Shown here piece by piece: positions 48,834 to 56,489 of a stretch of 64,000 bases of DNA. Positions within the stretch are counted from its first letter, which is position 1, and the number at the start of each line of letters is the position of its first letter. Origin of the DNA: Atrina japonica (Eukaryota; Mollusca; Bivalvia; Pterioida; Pinnidae). The notes beneath the pieces are model-generated. The model saw only the letters and a list, made by a program, of their open reading frames with translations. It was not told the origin of the DNA and did no database searches. The stretch covers positions 1 through 64,000 of the forward strand of contig BROG01000960.1 in the NCBI GenBank assembly GCA_030159075.1, written 5' to 3'. The translations under genes and the position numbers were made by a program.

Positions 48834-49243
48834 TTATATGTCGAGAACGACGACGCCGTTGACGGATCCCGATTTAGACCCTTTGTTCACGCCGAAGTTG
48901 AGGACGTCGCCCGACGTCACCCGCAACGGAGGATTCAACGGGACGATCTCGCCGGTCTTCGTCTGAAAGGTCCGTTCCACGTCGTTCACGACGAGCGTCA
49001 CGTTCTCCCCCAAGAGCCCGAGACGAATGACGTGACCGTCGAACAACATCGTCGTTCCCAGCGCCGGCTTGATTCTTCCGTTTTTAGTCACGTCGATTGG
49101 AACGTGTTCATGATGCGACGGTTTTTAGTCAACGCGGTGATCTCCTCTTTGGCATCATTGATGTCTTTCAAGAGTTTCTCATTCAGGTCCTCCACCAGTT
49201 CTTCCCTTTCCAAGTCTTCGTAATAAAATCCCGATCTAGACAT
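48834..49243 (-). pseudogene. Possible fibre/collar-like Polinton protein, one frameshift
   Basis: ATG at 49,243 follows CTATAATAAAA. The first 51 residues (MSRSGFYYEDL...) are an acidic coiled coil ending in a stop at about 49,091. The other frame, open through the same place, continues for 85 residues that look all-beta (LGTTMLFDGHVIRLG, VTLVVNDVERTFQ, GVNKGSKSG). Coiled coil plus beta head is a fibre-like plan, but this is inference. The second frame has no good ATG, which supports a single broken gene. Confidence 0.5.
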
Positions 49244-49248
49244 TTTTA

Positions 49249-49909
49249 TTATAGATTTTTCTTAAATTCCAAGAGAACGTGAACGGGATGACCGTGATTG
49301 TCGACGGGGTTGCCCTCCTCGTCTTTTAGACGTATCGTTAATTCCGAGATGCGATTGCGTCTCAACGTTAAGAACACGGGGTGTTCGACGTCTTTTTCGT
49401 ACAACTCGGAAAATTTCACGTTGGGGCACGGCAGGGACATGACGATGTCGTTCGACCTCCCGTCTCTGACGCCTTCGGCAAGTTCGTCGAGATGAAAGTT
49501 GAGGAGTTGCAGGTTGCAGGTTGATGCTATTGCTCGGGGAGATGGTCCCGACGAGAGACACGTTCTGGCCGATGCCGAGAATCTTACCGAGTTCCGGCGG
49601 AAGCTTCACCGCCGTGTTGTCCTTACCGTCGATTCTTAATCTCATGGTGGTCTTATCCAGGAACACCTTGTCGAAGTATTTCGCGAGAAGTCGTCGTAGG
49701 TCGATGAAGGTGTACGATCCGGCATGCACGCTTTGGACTTTGCGTCCCACGCCGCGTTTGGCGTGAAGTATCTCCACGTCTTTCCGCACGTTGTACAGCC
49801 CGTTGTAAAAACGGATGGACTTGACGCCCACGCACCACTCACCGTTCGCGTTGTCGATGTAGCGAGAGAGCTTCACGGGTTTTCCGATGTCCGTCACGAG
49901 ATATAACAT
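49249..49909 (-). pseudogene. Polinton minor capsid protein candidate, one frameshift
   Basis: ATG at 49,909 (MLYLVTDIGKPVKL). The N-terminal frame includes GSYTFIDLRRLLAKYF and LPPELGKILGI; the C-terminal frame has CPNVKFSELYEK, LTLRRNRISELTIRL and DEEGNPVD. This order fits the single-jelly-roll minor capsid protein of Polintons as I remember it, without a search. The frame breaks at 49,507-49,520, where a 7-bp unit (gttgcag) is tandemly doubled, a ready explanation for the frameshift. It is divergent from the next plus gene across a 41-bp promoter. Confidence 0.6.
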
Positions 49910-49950
49910 GTTGTTTTTATATTAACTATTTTTAAATCTTAACTAAAAGA
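49910..49950. promoter_or_regulatory. 41-bp divergent promoter
   Basis: Contains TTTTTATATTAA (minus-strand TATAAAA near the minor capsid ATG) and TATTTTTAAATC followed by AACTAAAAGAATG on plus. All control for both genes must fit in or next to this space. Confidence 0.5.
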
Positions 49951-51012
49951 ATGAACGTCTACGAGTACAGAGAGAATCTAGATCTGTCGTCGTTCGACGT
50001 CTACGTCAACACGACTAAAAAGTTTCGCGCGTCGTTCGAGAACATCTTCGTCAAATACGACAACCCGAACGTCTTCGAGGACGGCACCTCGAAGTACTAC
50101 GCCATGCTGAAACGGTGGTACCAGCATCCCATCGTGGGATTCTGGCAGAACCAGTTGAATATCGCGGTGTGGTGCGCCACGACGGGATGCGGCGTGACGT
50201 TGGACATGGGAAACGACAACCTGTCCAAGTCGTTCTTCCGTTTCCACGTCTACTATCAAATCAGAAGGATCCTGCAGGAGATCGCCGCCCCCTTACCCAG
50301 CGACGCCGACTTCGAGCACTACACGAACAACGTCGACGCGTCGGCGTACCAGCGGATCTGTCGCGAATTCGGGGTGCCGATCGACGCGGACTGGAAGATC
50401 AAGGGGACCATCTTCGGGAAATACAACACGAAGTGGTCCACCTTCATCGCGAACCGACTGGAGGGGTTCACGCTTCCGGGTCTGGCCAGACTGGACGCGT
50501 CCATTCGCGTCTTCGCCTGGGCGATCCTGGGCGCGTAGGGGGAGACGAGGGCCTCGATCGTGGACGCCGGTGCCACGTCGCTGGACGCCCAGAAGCAGTT
50601 CCTGGTCAACGTCGAGGACGCCATCAACCGACCGCTCGAGCTACCCGCCGACATCTCGCGCTACGAAGACTGTCTGAAGTACGCCAATTCCAAGCTCGAC
50701 TACGTCGTCCATCCGGGTCTCTACATGCTGCCCAACAACATGGAGCTGAACATCGGCAAGAACATCGCCGATTACAATAACGAGATCTTGATCGCGCCCG
50801 ACACCACGACGCCTGGAACGAACGTCGACCTCAACGCGAAAACGTTCGCGCGGGGCAAACCACCGTCGCCACCTCCCGTAGAGATCACACCGCCGTCACC
50901 TCCTCCTCCCCTACAGGACAAGCCACCACCGTCAGACGATCACGAGGATCAGAAGACCGCCGTTTTGGCTCTAGCGTTACTTTCTTTTCTTCTCTCCGTC
51001 GAGTTTCGTTAA
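49951..51012 (+). pseudogene. Polinton structural protein candidate with in-frame TAG
   Basis: ATG at 49,951 (MNVYEYRENLDLSSFDVY). A single TAG at 50,536-50,538 divides one frame: 195 residues before it and about 157 after, in the same register. The N-terminal part has Trp/Tyr-rich segments (SKYYAMLKRWYQHPIVGFW). The part after the stop ends in a Pro-rich linker (PPSPPPVEITPPSPPPP) and a hydrophobic tail (LALALLSFLL). Sequence of this type is common in Polintons; I cannot name its role with confidence. It is very GC-rich (39 G/C of 60 at 50,281-50,340). Its 3' end overlaps the convergent gene by 36 bp. The TAG could be a nonsense mutation (CAG to TAG) or readthrough. Confidence 0.65.
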
Positions 51013-52337
51013 CAACCAACCGACGACGACCATACCCAACACCCACAGATGTTCTCCCAACCACACGGCCGTCTTGCCGAGCGTCGACAGGATCCAGGAC
51101 ACGATGGCACCCAAGATACCCGGCAACGCCTCGCCGAACTTGGCGGCCAGTCTCGCGAGCAGTTTCCCGACCGCGTCCAGCTGTTTCTTGATCCATTCTC
51201 CCGCTCCACCCTCCTTGTTCGGAGGTGGCGGTGGTGGCGCGACCGTCGTCGTCCCCGGTAGGAGTAATTCGACCAAGAATCCCACCGTCATGCCGATCGC
51301 CGTCAGGATGCTGAAGATGGTGATACCCTGTTCTCTGAACAGATTGGTAATTCTGTCTCTCAACGAAAGATTGCTGTCGAGTAGTCCCTTGATCGACTCT
51401 CTTATGGTATCCAGTTGAGTCTTTAATCGCCCTTTCAGATCTTTAATAGTCTTTCTATACAGTTCGATTACCTCGCGCGACGCCTTTATCTTCTCCTCGA
51501 GCTCTACTTTTTTGTTCGGATTTTTTTCGAGATCTTCGGTCCATTCCGTTATCAATCGTAGATGCGTCGCTATTTTACTTGCACTATTCCGCATTTCGCC
51601 GCGAATGGTTCGTAAAGTCTTATCCAACCCCAACAGTTCTCTCATGGGTAATAATCCTTGTCCCCCCGCCGCAGCGGCGAGATTGTGTATACTTCCTGAT
51701 AGGTTTGTTAAACCATCGTCTAATTGTTTTGGGTCCGTCTCGTCGGTTAATGACTTTTGTACGACGTTGACGTTATCTTCTACTTCTTGCGTCTCTTGTT
51801 TGTATAGACCCAGAGCTCTAACAAACTGTGCACCTCCTTTTTTTACTCTATTTTTCAACGTGCTTTCTTTTACAAATTCGTCAGAATTACGTTTAGCGTT
51901 TAATAAAATCTGTTTATCTCTCCAATTGGCATATAAATTATTATGCTCATCGGACGAAAATTCCATTATTTCATCAGGCACAGCTCCAAATTCCTTTCTC
52001 CATTTATTGAATCGTGTAATAGTTCTAAAACGTTCTCCTTGATTTTCTACAGCCTCGATGGGGGGGTTTGGCGCATCCAACAGGTCTTCTGGAGGAACAA
52101 TAAACCACGGACCTCTTATAGTACCCCGATGGTGGGACTTGACTGGTCTTCTAGAGGATTTGACATATCATAATCATCCCACTGGCCTTCTATAGAAGGA
52201 TTGAGGAAAGACGTCTCCGCAGTTTTTCCAGGGTCATCGACTGTATTCGAAGGATTATCTTGCATTTCAACGTCGTCGTTGTATGTTGTATCATCGGGAT
52301 CGTACCCCTGATTATCGAATGTATGTGGATCGTCCAT
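50977..52337 (-). pseudogene. Polinton coiled-coil membrane protein, one frameshift
   Basis: ATG at 52,337 follows CTCGTTTTAAAA. The first 73 residues are acidic (Asp-rich, MDDPHTFDNQGY...). The frame changes near 52,116-52,130 and continues for about 375 residues to 50,977. That part has a long charged coiled coil (residues such as KKVELEEKIKASREVIELY), a hydrophobic span (ITIFSILTAIGMTVGFLVEL), a Pro run (APPPPPP), and two or three further hydrophobic spans at the C-terminus (ALPGILGAIVSWILSTLG, LWVLGMVVVGWLLT). The same plan is frequent in invertebrate Polintons (recalled); the role is unknown, perhaps membrane remodelling or a minor virion protein. Confidence 0.65.
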
Positions 52338-52379
52338 TTTTAAAACGAGATAAATTTTTTATTACGTAATAAAAAAAAG
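52338..52379. promoter_or_regulatory. 42-bp divergent promoter with 22-bp palindrome
   Basis: A perfect palindrome centred on TACGTA, with TTTTTTATTACG on one side and its complement on the other (52,355-52,376), lies 4 bp before the capsid ATG. The minus side has CGTTTTAAAA directly before the ATG at 52,337. Confidence 0.6.
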
Positions 52380-53665
52380 ATGATGAATTACGGACACATT
52401 CTCGATCCCAATAGGCAATTGCGCACTGCCTTCGGCGTAAAGGGCATACGCCAAACGGTGACCGTGTCCCACAATCCTTCGAGCATCGAAGAAAACCAAA
52501 CGTTGACGGTTCGTTTTCCCAATTTGAGCGAGAACGACGTCATCGTCCCCAGAAGCACGAGACTATGCTTCGACATGGAAGTCGCCGTGGAGGGTGGCAA
52601 TCTCACCAAAACGGGTGTTTATAATAATCTGGGACGCAACATCGTCAAAAAAATCGAGGTGAAGATCTCGGGAAACACCGTTCAGACCATCGACGATGCC
52701 GATAAATTCTTCGTCTATAACGATCTTTGGAAAGTGGAACGAGGTAACATGGCCTATCAAGGGATACAGACCAACGATCTAAATATAATAAGAGCAACAC
52801 CCACCAGCTATAAAATACCCCGCGACACCAACGAAGACTACGAAATTGTCGCGACGTTCGGGAATCGTTTTTGCATTCCCTTGGACTTCGAAATCTTGGA
52901 GACGAGCGAACCCTTTTATCAAGCGGGGTTACAAGATCGTTTGGAATACATGCCGAGTTTAACGACGCCATACACGTCGTCTTGACGGATCCCGACGACG
53001 CCAATAAAACGATAAGTTATAAGGCGACCAACATCGCGTTGGAATTCGAAAAAATCACCGACGACCATCTCGCTCGCAGCATCAGACAGAGGTACGCTGG
53101 AAAACACGCCTATTACTTCAACCAAATATTGCGATATCGCAAAACGACGATGAGTAAATCAGACGGCATCCTCAATTATCAAATCAACACCCCCGCGCGG
53201 TCTCTCTCGGGCATTCTGTTTCTCTTCAAAGACATTTCTATCAACGATCCGGAAAAAATTTATAATCCGAGAATCACCAAAGTGGAAACGACCATCGAGG
53301 GACAACCGAACCAACTCTTTTCGGCCGGCATGAGACCGCATCACCATTTTGACGAGATTAAAAAGTTTTTCTCCCTGAATCGCGAAACCGTCTCGGAAAC
53401 GATCACCAAGGAACTCGACCTGAGCAACGTGACTCTGGGAAAATATCTCAAAGATCATTACGCCCTCTGGTTAGACTTACGAACGACACCCGAAAACCAT
53501 CTCCACGGCACGGGTCGCAAGCTTCAAAACATCAGCGAAGGCGTTTCCGTCCGAATCGAGAAAACGCCAGAAACCGATACCGATCCCGTGGACGTTTACA
53601 TCTTCGTCGTCAAGGATGGACAGATCAACATGTCGAACGGCCGTTTCGCGAGCGTCATTTCTTAA
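52380..53665 (+). pseudogene. Polinton major capsid protein (double jelly-roll), one frameshift
   Basis: ATG at 52,380. The N-terminal frame (201 aa) shows family landmarks: VRFPNLSENDVIVP, NNLGRNIVKKIEVKISGN, DDADKFFVYNDLWK, GNRFCIPLDFEILE and PFYQAGLQDRLEY. The C-terminal frame runs from about 52,950 to 53,665 (AEFNDAIHVVLTD, IALEFEKITDDHLARSI, GQINMSNGRFASVIS). The frames exchange near 52,945-52,955, so a single indel separates the two jelly rolls' coding parts. The total length, about 428 residues, is normal for the family. It builds the hexons of the predicted icosahedral capsid. The ATPase gene follows after 26 nt on the same strand. Confidence 0.88.
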
Positions 53666-53691
53666 GAAAAATTAAAACCCTATAAGAAAAA

Positions 53692-54321
53692 ATGTTCATG
53701 CAACAACCTCACGCCGCCATGATAGTAGGCGCCACCGGTTGCGGGAAGACGGAGTTTGTCCTCGATCTGCTGGAAAACGAATACAAAGACGTCTTCGACC
53801 ACATAGTGATCCTGTGTCCCTCGATAGACTTCAACAAAGCGTACAAATCGAGAAAGTGGATAGGCGACGACGTCAAACAACCGAAAGACAAACGAGTCGT
53901 CATCGTCAACCCCGTATCTAAAAATGGGGACGAGCTATTGCAGGACACTCTGCGACACTTTTACGATAGATACAAGGGAACGTCCACGCTGTACATCATC
54001 GACGACTGTTCGGCCACGAAGCAGATCAAGAAGAAGGCGGACGCCCTATCCATGTTGGCCTTTTCGGGGAGGCACGCCGACCAATCCGTATGGATCTTGA
54101 CGCAACGCTACAACAGCGCGTCTAAAGACTTTCGCACGCAGATCAAGTGCGTCGCGCTCTTCTTTACCAACGACAAGTTCAGTTACAACGAATGTCTGGA
54201 CGAGAACGACGTCATTCCCGAGGAGGATAGAAAACGTCTCAAACACGAACTGTCGCAGCGTAAACACTCTAAGCTGATCTTGCGGACGGAACAGCCGACG
54301 GATTATAAGTTTATAGAATAA
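53692..54321 (+). CDS. FtsK/HerA-type (A32-like) genome-packaging ATPase
   Basis: 209 residues, intact, the usual length for Polinton ATPases. Walker A GATGCGKT at residues 13-20, Walker B LYIIDD with Asp104/Asp105, and a polar sensor TQRYN with Gln138. The family drives DNA into preformed capsids. It starts at an ATG after AATTAAAACCCTATAAGAAAAA. Position right after the major capsid gene is the conserved arrangement. It ends exactly where a perfect hairpin begins (54,320), convergent with the Trp-repeat gene. Confidence 0.93.
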   Translation: MFMQQPHAAMIVGATGCGKTEFVLDLLENEYKDVFDHIVILCPSIDFNKAYKSRKWIGDDVKQPKDKRVVIVNPVSKNGDELLQDTLRHFYDRYKGTSTLYIIDDCSATKQIKKKADALSMLAFSGRHADQSVWILTQRYNSASKDFRTQIKCVALFFTNDKFSYNECLDENDVIPEEDRKRLKHELSQRKHSKLILRTEQPTDYKFIE

Positions 54322-54347
54322 TTTATATTTTACACAAAATATAAATT
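54320..54347. terminator. Perfect hairpin at convergent gene ends
   Basis: AATTTATATTTT, loop ACAC, AAAATATAAATT (12-bp stem). It overlaps the ATPase stop codon and lies 9 nt from the stop of the convergent Trp-repeat gene. The stem is identical to that at 55,131-55,158. Confidence 0.75.
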
Positions 54348-54356
54348 TTATAGTCA

Positions 54357-55094
54357 TCATAAGCCTAAGTCGTCTCTCGTAGAGTGGAACTCCCATGCGA
54401 TCTTGGGATCCCACGGTCTTTTACCATAACTCATGGGATGCCTCAACCAATCAAATTTATTCTCATAATTCGTCTTAGGAATCCACGGCTCTTTCCAAAG
54501 ACTGCAGCTAGCCCAATACCATTTATTAAGCCAATTCACCTCAAGATCCCATGGCTCGTCTCCATTGGCTTCGTTATACTGAAGCCAATCACATTTATTA
54601 TGCCATTTCACCTCCGGATCCCACGGTTCCTCCTTTTTACACGGTACTATCTGACTATTATAAGCGCGCCAACAATCCTTGTTATATTTTTCATCTCTAT
54701 GACAAACAGGTTTCCACGGTTCGTCTCTCCCGGAAACTCGATTGTAGTCAAACCAGCATACTTTCACAGACCAATCCACATCAGGATCCCACGGCTCGTC
54801 TTTCCCGGTTTCACGATTATACTCAACCCAGCATGCTTCCTTATACCAGTCCATCCTGGAATCCAACGACACGGCCTCGTCATTATACTTAAACCACCAG
54901 CGTCTTTTCGTATGCCAGTCCACCGTAGGATCCCACGGCACGCCTCTTTTGGTTTCTCTGTTGTAACTAACCCAAAAGAATTTGTTCCACCGGATCGCCT
55001 GAGGATCCCACGGCTCGTACGGCTCTCTATAATGTGTCGTAATAGTACTCTCGGAGGGAATCGGTGAATCCAAAAATAACCCGCTGTTAGACAT
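54357..55094 (-). CDS. Trp-rich PWDP-repeat protein (245 aa), function unknown
   Basis: Starts at ATG 55,094 after TTATTTAAAAAAC. After an N-terminal 26 residues there are about ten tandem units of 22-31 residues. The pattern is E-P-W-D-P, x2-4, D/V-W, x2-3, K, x2-3, W, x2, Y-N, then a short polar linker. The PWDP core is well kept in seven units, altered in units 6 (PWKP), 8 (PWDL) and 9 (PWIP), and lost in unit 3 (LDSRMDW). Three or four Trp per unit is extreme. There is no signal peptide or membrane span. I do not recognise the family. It sits between packaging and DNA-binding genes and has no visible frameshift, unlike many neighbours. It could be a binding array (host glycan, protein or nucleic acid). 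Confidence 0.75.
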   Translation of the reverse strand: MSNSGLFLDSPIPSESTITTHYREPYEPWDPQAIRWNKFFWVSYNRETKRGVPWDPTVDWHTKRRWWFKYNDEAVSLDSRMDWYKEACWVEYNRETGKDEPWDPDVDWSVKVCWFDYNRVSGRDEPWKPVCHRDEKYNKDCWRAYNSQIVPCKKEEPWDPEVKWHNKCDWLQYNEANGDEPWDLEVNWLNKWYWASCSLWKEPWIPKTNYENKFDWLRHPMSYGKRPWDPKIAWEFHSTRDDLGL

Positions 55095-55130
55095 GTTTTT
55101 TAAATAACTGTTAAATTACTTAAATAGCAT

Positions 55131-55158
55131 AATTTATATTTTTTGTAAAATATAAATT
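55131..55158. terminator. Perfect hairpin after the zinc-protein gene
   Basis: AATTTATATTTT, loop TTGT, AAAATATAAATT. It begins 2 nt beyond the TAA of the minus-strand zinc gene and lies before the start box of the Trp-repeat gene. Same stem as 54,320-54,347. Confidence 0.75.
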
Positions 55159-55160
55159 TT

Positions 55161-55490
55161 TTAGTACTGGCGGGGTCTTCCACACGTCTGGGGAGGTCCT
55201 CTGTACTTTAGATAATAATAATGACTTCGCTGTCTTCTATTATCGCAGGAGACGCACACGGTGTGAGGTGTGGAATCGAACATCCACAGTCCGCACGACT
55301 CGCAGAATTTCAAAGGACGAAACTCGCGTTTCTTCATATATCTATGATGAATGACGCAAAAGATGGAATCCGGAGCAAGCTCGTGTGGACATGGTCCGTC
55401 GCGAATCCTCCTGGTGTGGACAGGCATCTGACACGATGATACCTCCTGAGGCTCCATCCCGATGCTGTAGAACATTTGTTGAAGAGTCAT
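55161..55490 (-). CDS. Small zinc-binding protein (109 aa)
   Basis: I start it at 55,490, where ATG follows GCATTTAAAAAA; an in-frame ATG at 55,517 would remove that start box. Two Cys/His modules are visible: C20, C34-P-H36, C45 and H48/H49, then C63-x2-C66 and C79-x2-C82. The C-terminus is Tyr/Arg-rich (RRQRSHYYYLKYRG). This fits a zinc-ribbon or finger that binds nucleic acid or protein, possibly a transcription factor. The exact family is not recognised. It ends at a hairpin. Confidence 0.65.
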   Translation of the reverse strand: MTLQQMFYSIGMEPQEVSSCQMPVHTRRIRDGPCPHELAPDSIFCVIHHRYMKKREFRPLKFCESCGLWMFDSTPHTVCVSCDNRRQRSHYYYLKYRGPPQTCGRPRQY

Positions 55491-55532
55491 TTTTTTAAAT
55501 GCGAATTTATTATTCATAACATGATCAATGAC

Positions 55533-56222
55533 TTATTCATCGTCGTCATCGTCTGAATTAGGCTCGTATTCGATTTCATCTACCATCTGGTCAGGTAGCT
55601 GGCTTAATGTAACTAATTTCCTAACGGCAACAACATCCACAGACGGTTTAAAGGATTCGTTTAAAGATCCAATGAAAACAGAACTAAATGTCAAAACGGT
55701 AATAACCTTGCAAGCTTTACCTATGTAATCAGATGGATTTAAATCAACCTTTCCTCCCTTCGTTTGTTTCACGAAAGTCGTTTCTTTCTTGTCTTGTTTC
55801 ATTTTGAGTTTTGCATAGATAAGGTTATGCTTTTTCCCCTCTTTTAAGAGCGTAAGATCGTCGACGACGATGGGCTTCTTTCTACCATTCTCTTTAAAAT
55901 AAACCCTGTGCTTCTGAACTTCTTTTCTAATCAACTCTTCAATGTCTACGATGACCTGCTCAAACTTTTCTTGTTCCTCTTTAAACTTATCATCGTAATC
56001 GAAAGCTAATGATATCGTATAGGGCATATACGTATCACTCACTCCATACGATAGTAAGGTGGGTGTTTGTATTCTAAGCGGTTCATGGATACCCGCCGAA
56101 TAATTATATACTATATCGATAAAAAAATTACCATTTTTACCTTTTGTAGGTTTCCGAATCGTCAGCTTATTTATATCAAACTGATCGACGTTGATTTTAC
56201 ATGCTTTGCCACTCGTACCCAT
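55533..56222 (-). CDS. Putative OB-fold single-stranded DNA-binding protein (229 aa)
   Basis: ATG at 56,222 follows ACTATATAAAA. It has a Lys-rich N-terminus, PLRIQTPTLLSYG (residues about 47-59), a central helix (EEQEKFEQVIVDIEELI) and VDLNPSDYIGKACKVI, and ends in an acidic tail (EPNSDDDDDE). The QTP motif, central helix and acidic C-terminus resemble T7 gp2.5-like DNA-binding proteins of large DNA viruses. This is by recollection only. If right, it is the one DNA-replication protein kept here. It is the last gene before the right inverted repeat and faces inward from it. Intact. Confidence 0.5.
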   Translation of the reverse strand: MGTSGKACKINVDQFDINKLTIRKPTKGKNGNFFIDIVYNYSAGIHEPLRIQTPTLLSYGVSDTYMPYTISLAFDYDDKFKEEQEKFEQVIVDIEELIRKEVQKHRVYFKENGRKKPIVVDDLTLLKEGKKHNLIYAKLKMKQDKKETTFVKQTKGGKVDLNPSDYIGKACKVITVLTFSSVFIGSLNESFKPSVDVVAVRKLVTLSQLPDQMVDEIEYEPNSDDDDDE

Positions 56223-56269
56223 TTTTATATAGTCATGCTATTTTCTTATCGGATTTTCAAAATTTTTAT

Positions 56270-56483
56270 TACATCGATACGGTGACCACGACGGGCGATC
56301 CACGGTGACGATCCGCGGGAACGAGCGAAACCGGTGAAGATCCGCGGGAAAGGTCAAACTCGCGAACCCGTGAAGATCATTCGTTCCGCGGACCGACCTG
56401 GGGGAATTCCCATTTTAGCTATTTATAGTATTTTGGGGTCATTGAGTGCAAAGTGGCACAGAATCCTCAAAAGACTACACACA
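56270..56483. repeat. Polinton terminal inverted repeat, right
   Basis: Inverse of 44,400-44,614 and identical over the outer 107 bp. It ends GACTACACACA, directly before the CACAAA target duplication. Confidence 0.95.
56420..56427 (-). promoter_or_regulatory. TATA box in right inverted repeat, facing inward
   Basis: Mirror of 44,456-44,463; 205 nt from the ATG at 56,222. Confidence 0.5.
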
Positions 56484-56489
56484 CACAAA
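56484..56489. repeat. Target-site duplication, right (CACAAA)
   Basis: Identical to 44,394-44,399. Confidence 0.93.

Larger units (their letters stand above)
44400..56483. mobile_element. Polinton/Maverick element, 12,084 bp
   Basis: Defined by inverted termini, a 6-bp target duplication and a gene set with integrase, packaging ATPase and double-jelly-roll capsid protein. At 12.1 kb it is shorter than the usual 15-20 kb. No PolB and no cysteine protease were found. Gene order: a short plus gene pair; a long minus block (integrase, small membrane proteins, fibre-like, minor capsid); one plus structural gene; one minus coiled-coil membrane protein; plus capsid and ATPase; then minus Trp-repeat, zinc and OB-like genes. 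It is richer in GC and CpG than the host DNA around it, most clearly at 49,950-51,000. Several genes carry frameshifts. Such elements are thought to be integrated virus-like agents able to form capsids. Confidence 0.96.

Noticed and set aside
50115..50780. 221-codon Arg/His-rich plus frame
   Set aside because: Shadow in another register of the structural gene 49,951-51,012; composition typical of frame-shifted GC-rich coding sequence.
54384..55067. 227-codon plus frame opposite the Trp-repeat gene
   Set aside because: The antisense reading of a regular repeat stays open by periodicity. The minus frame has the start box and the coherent repeat motif.
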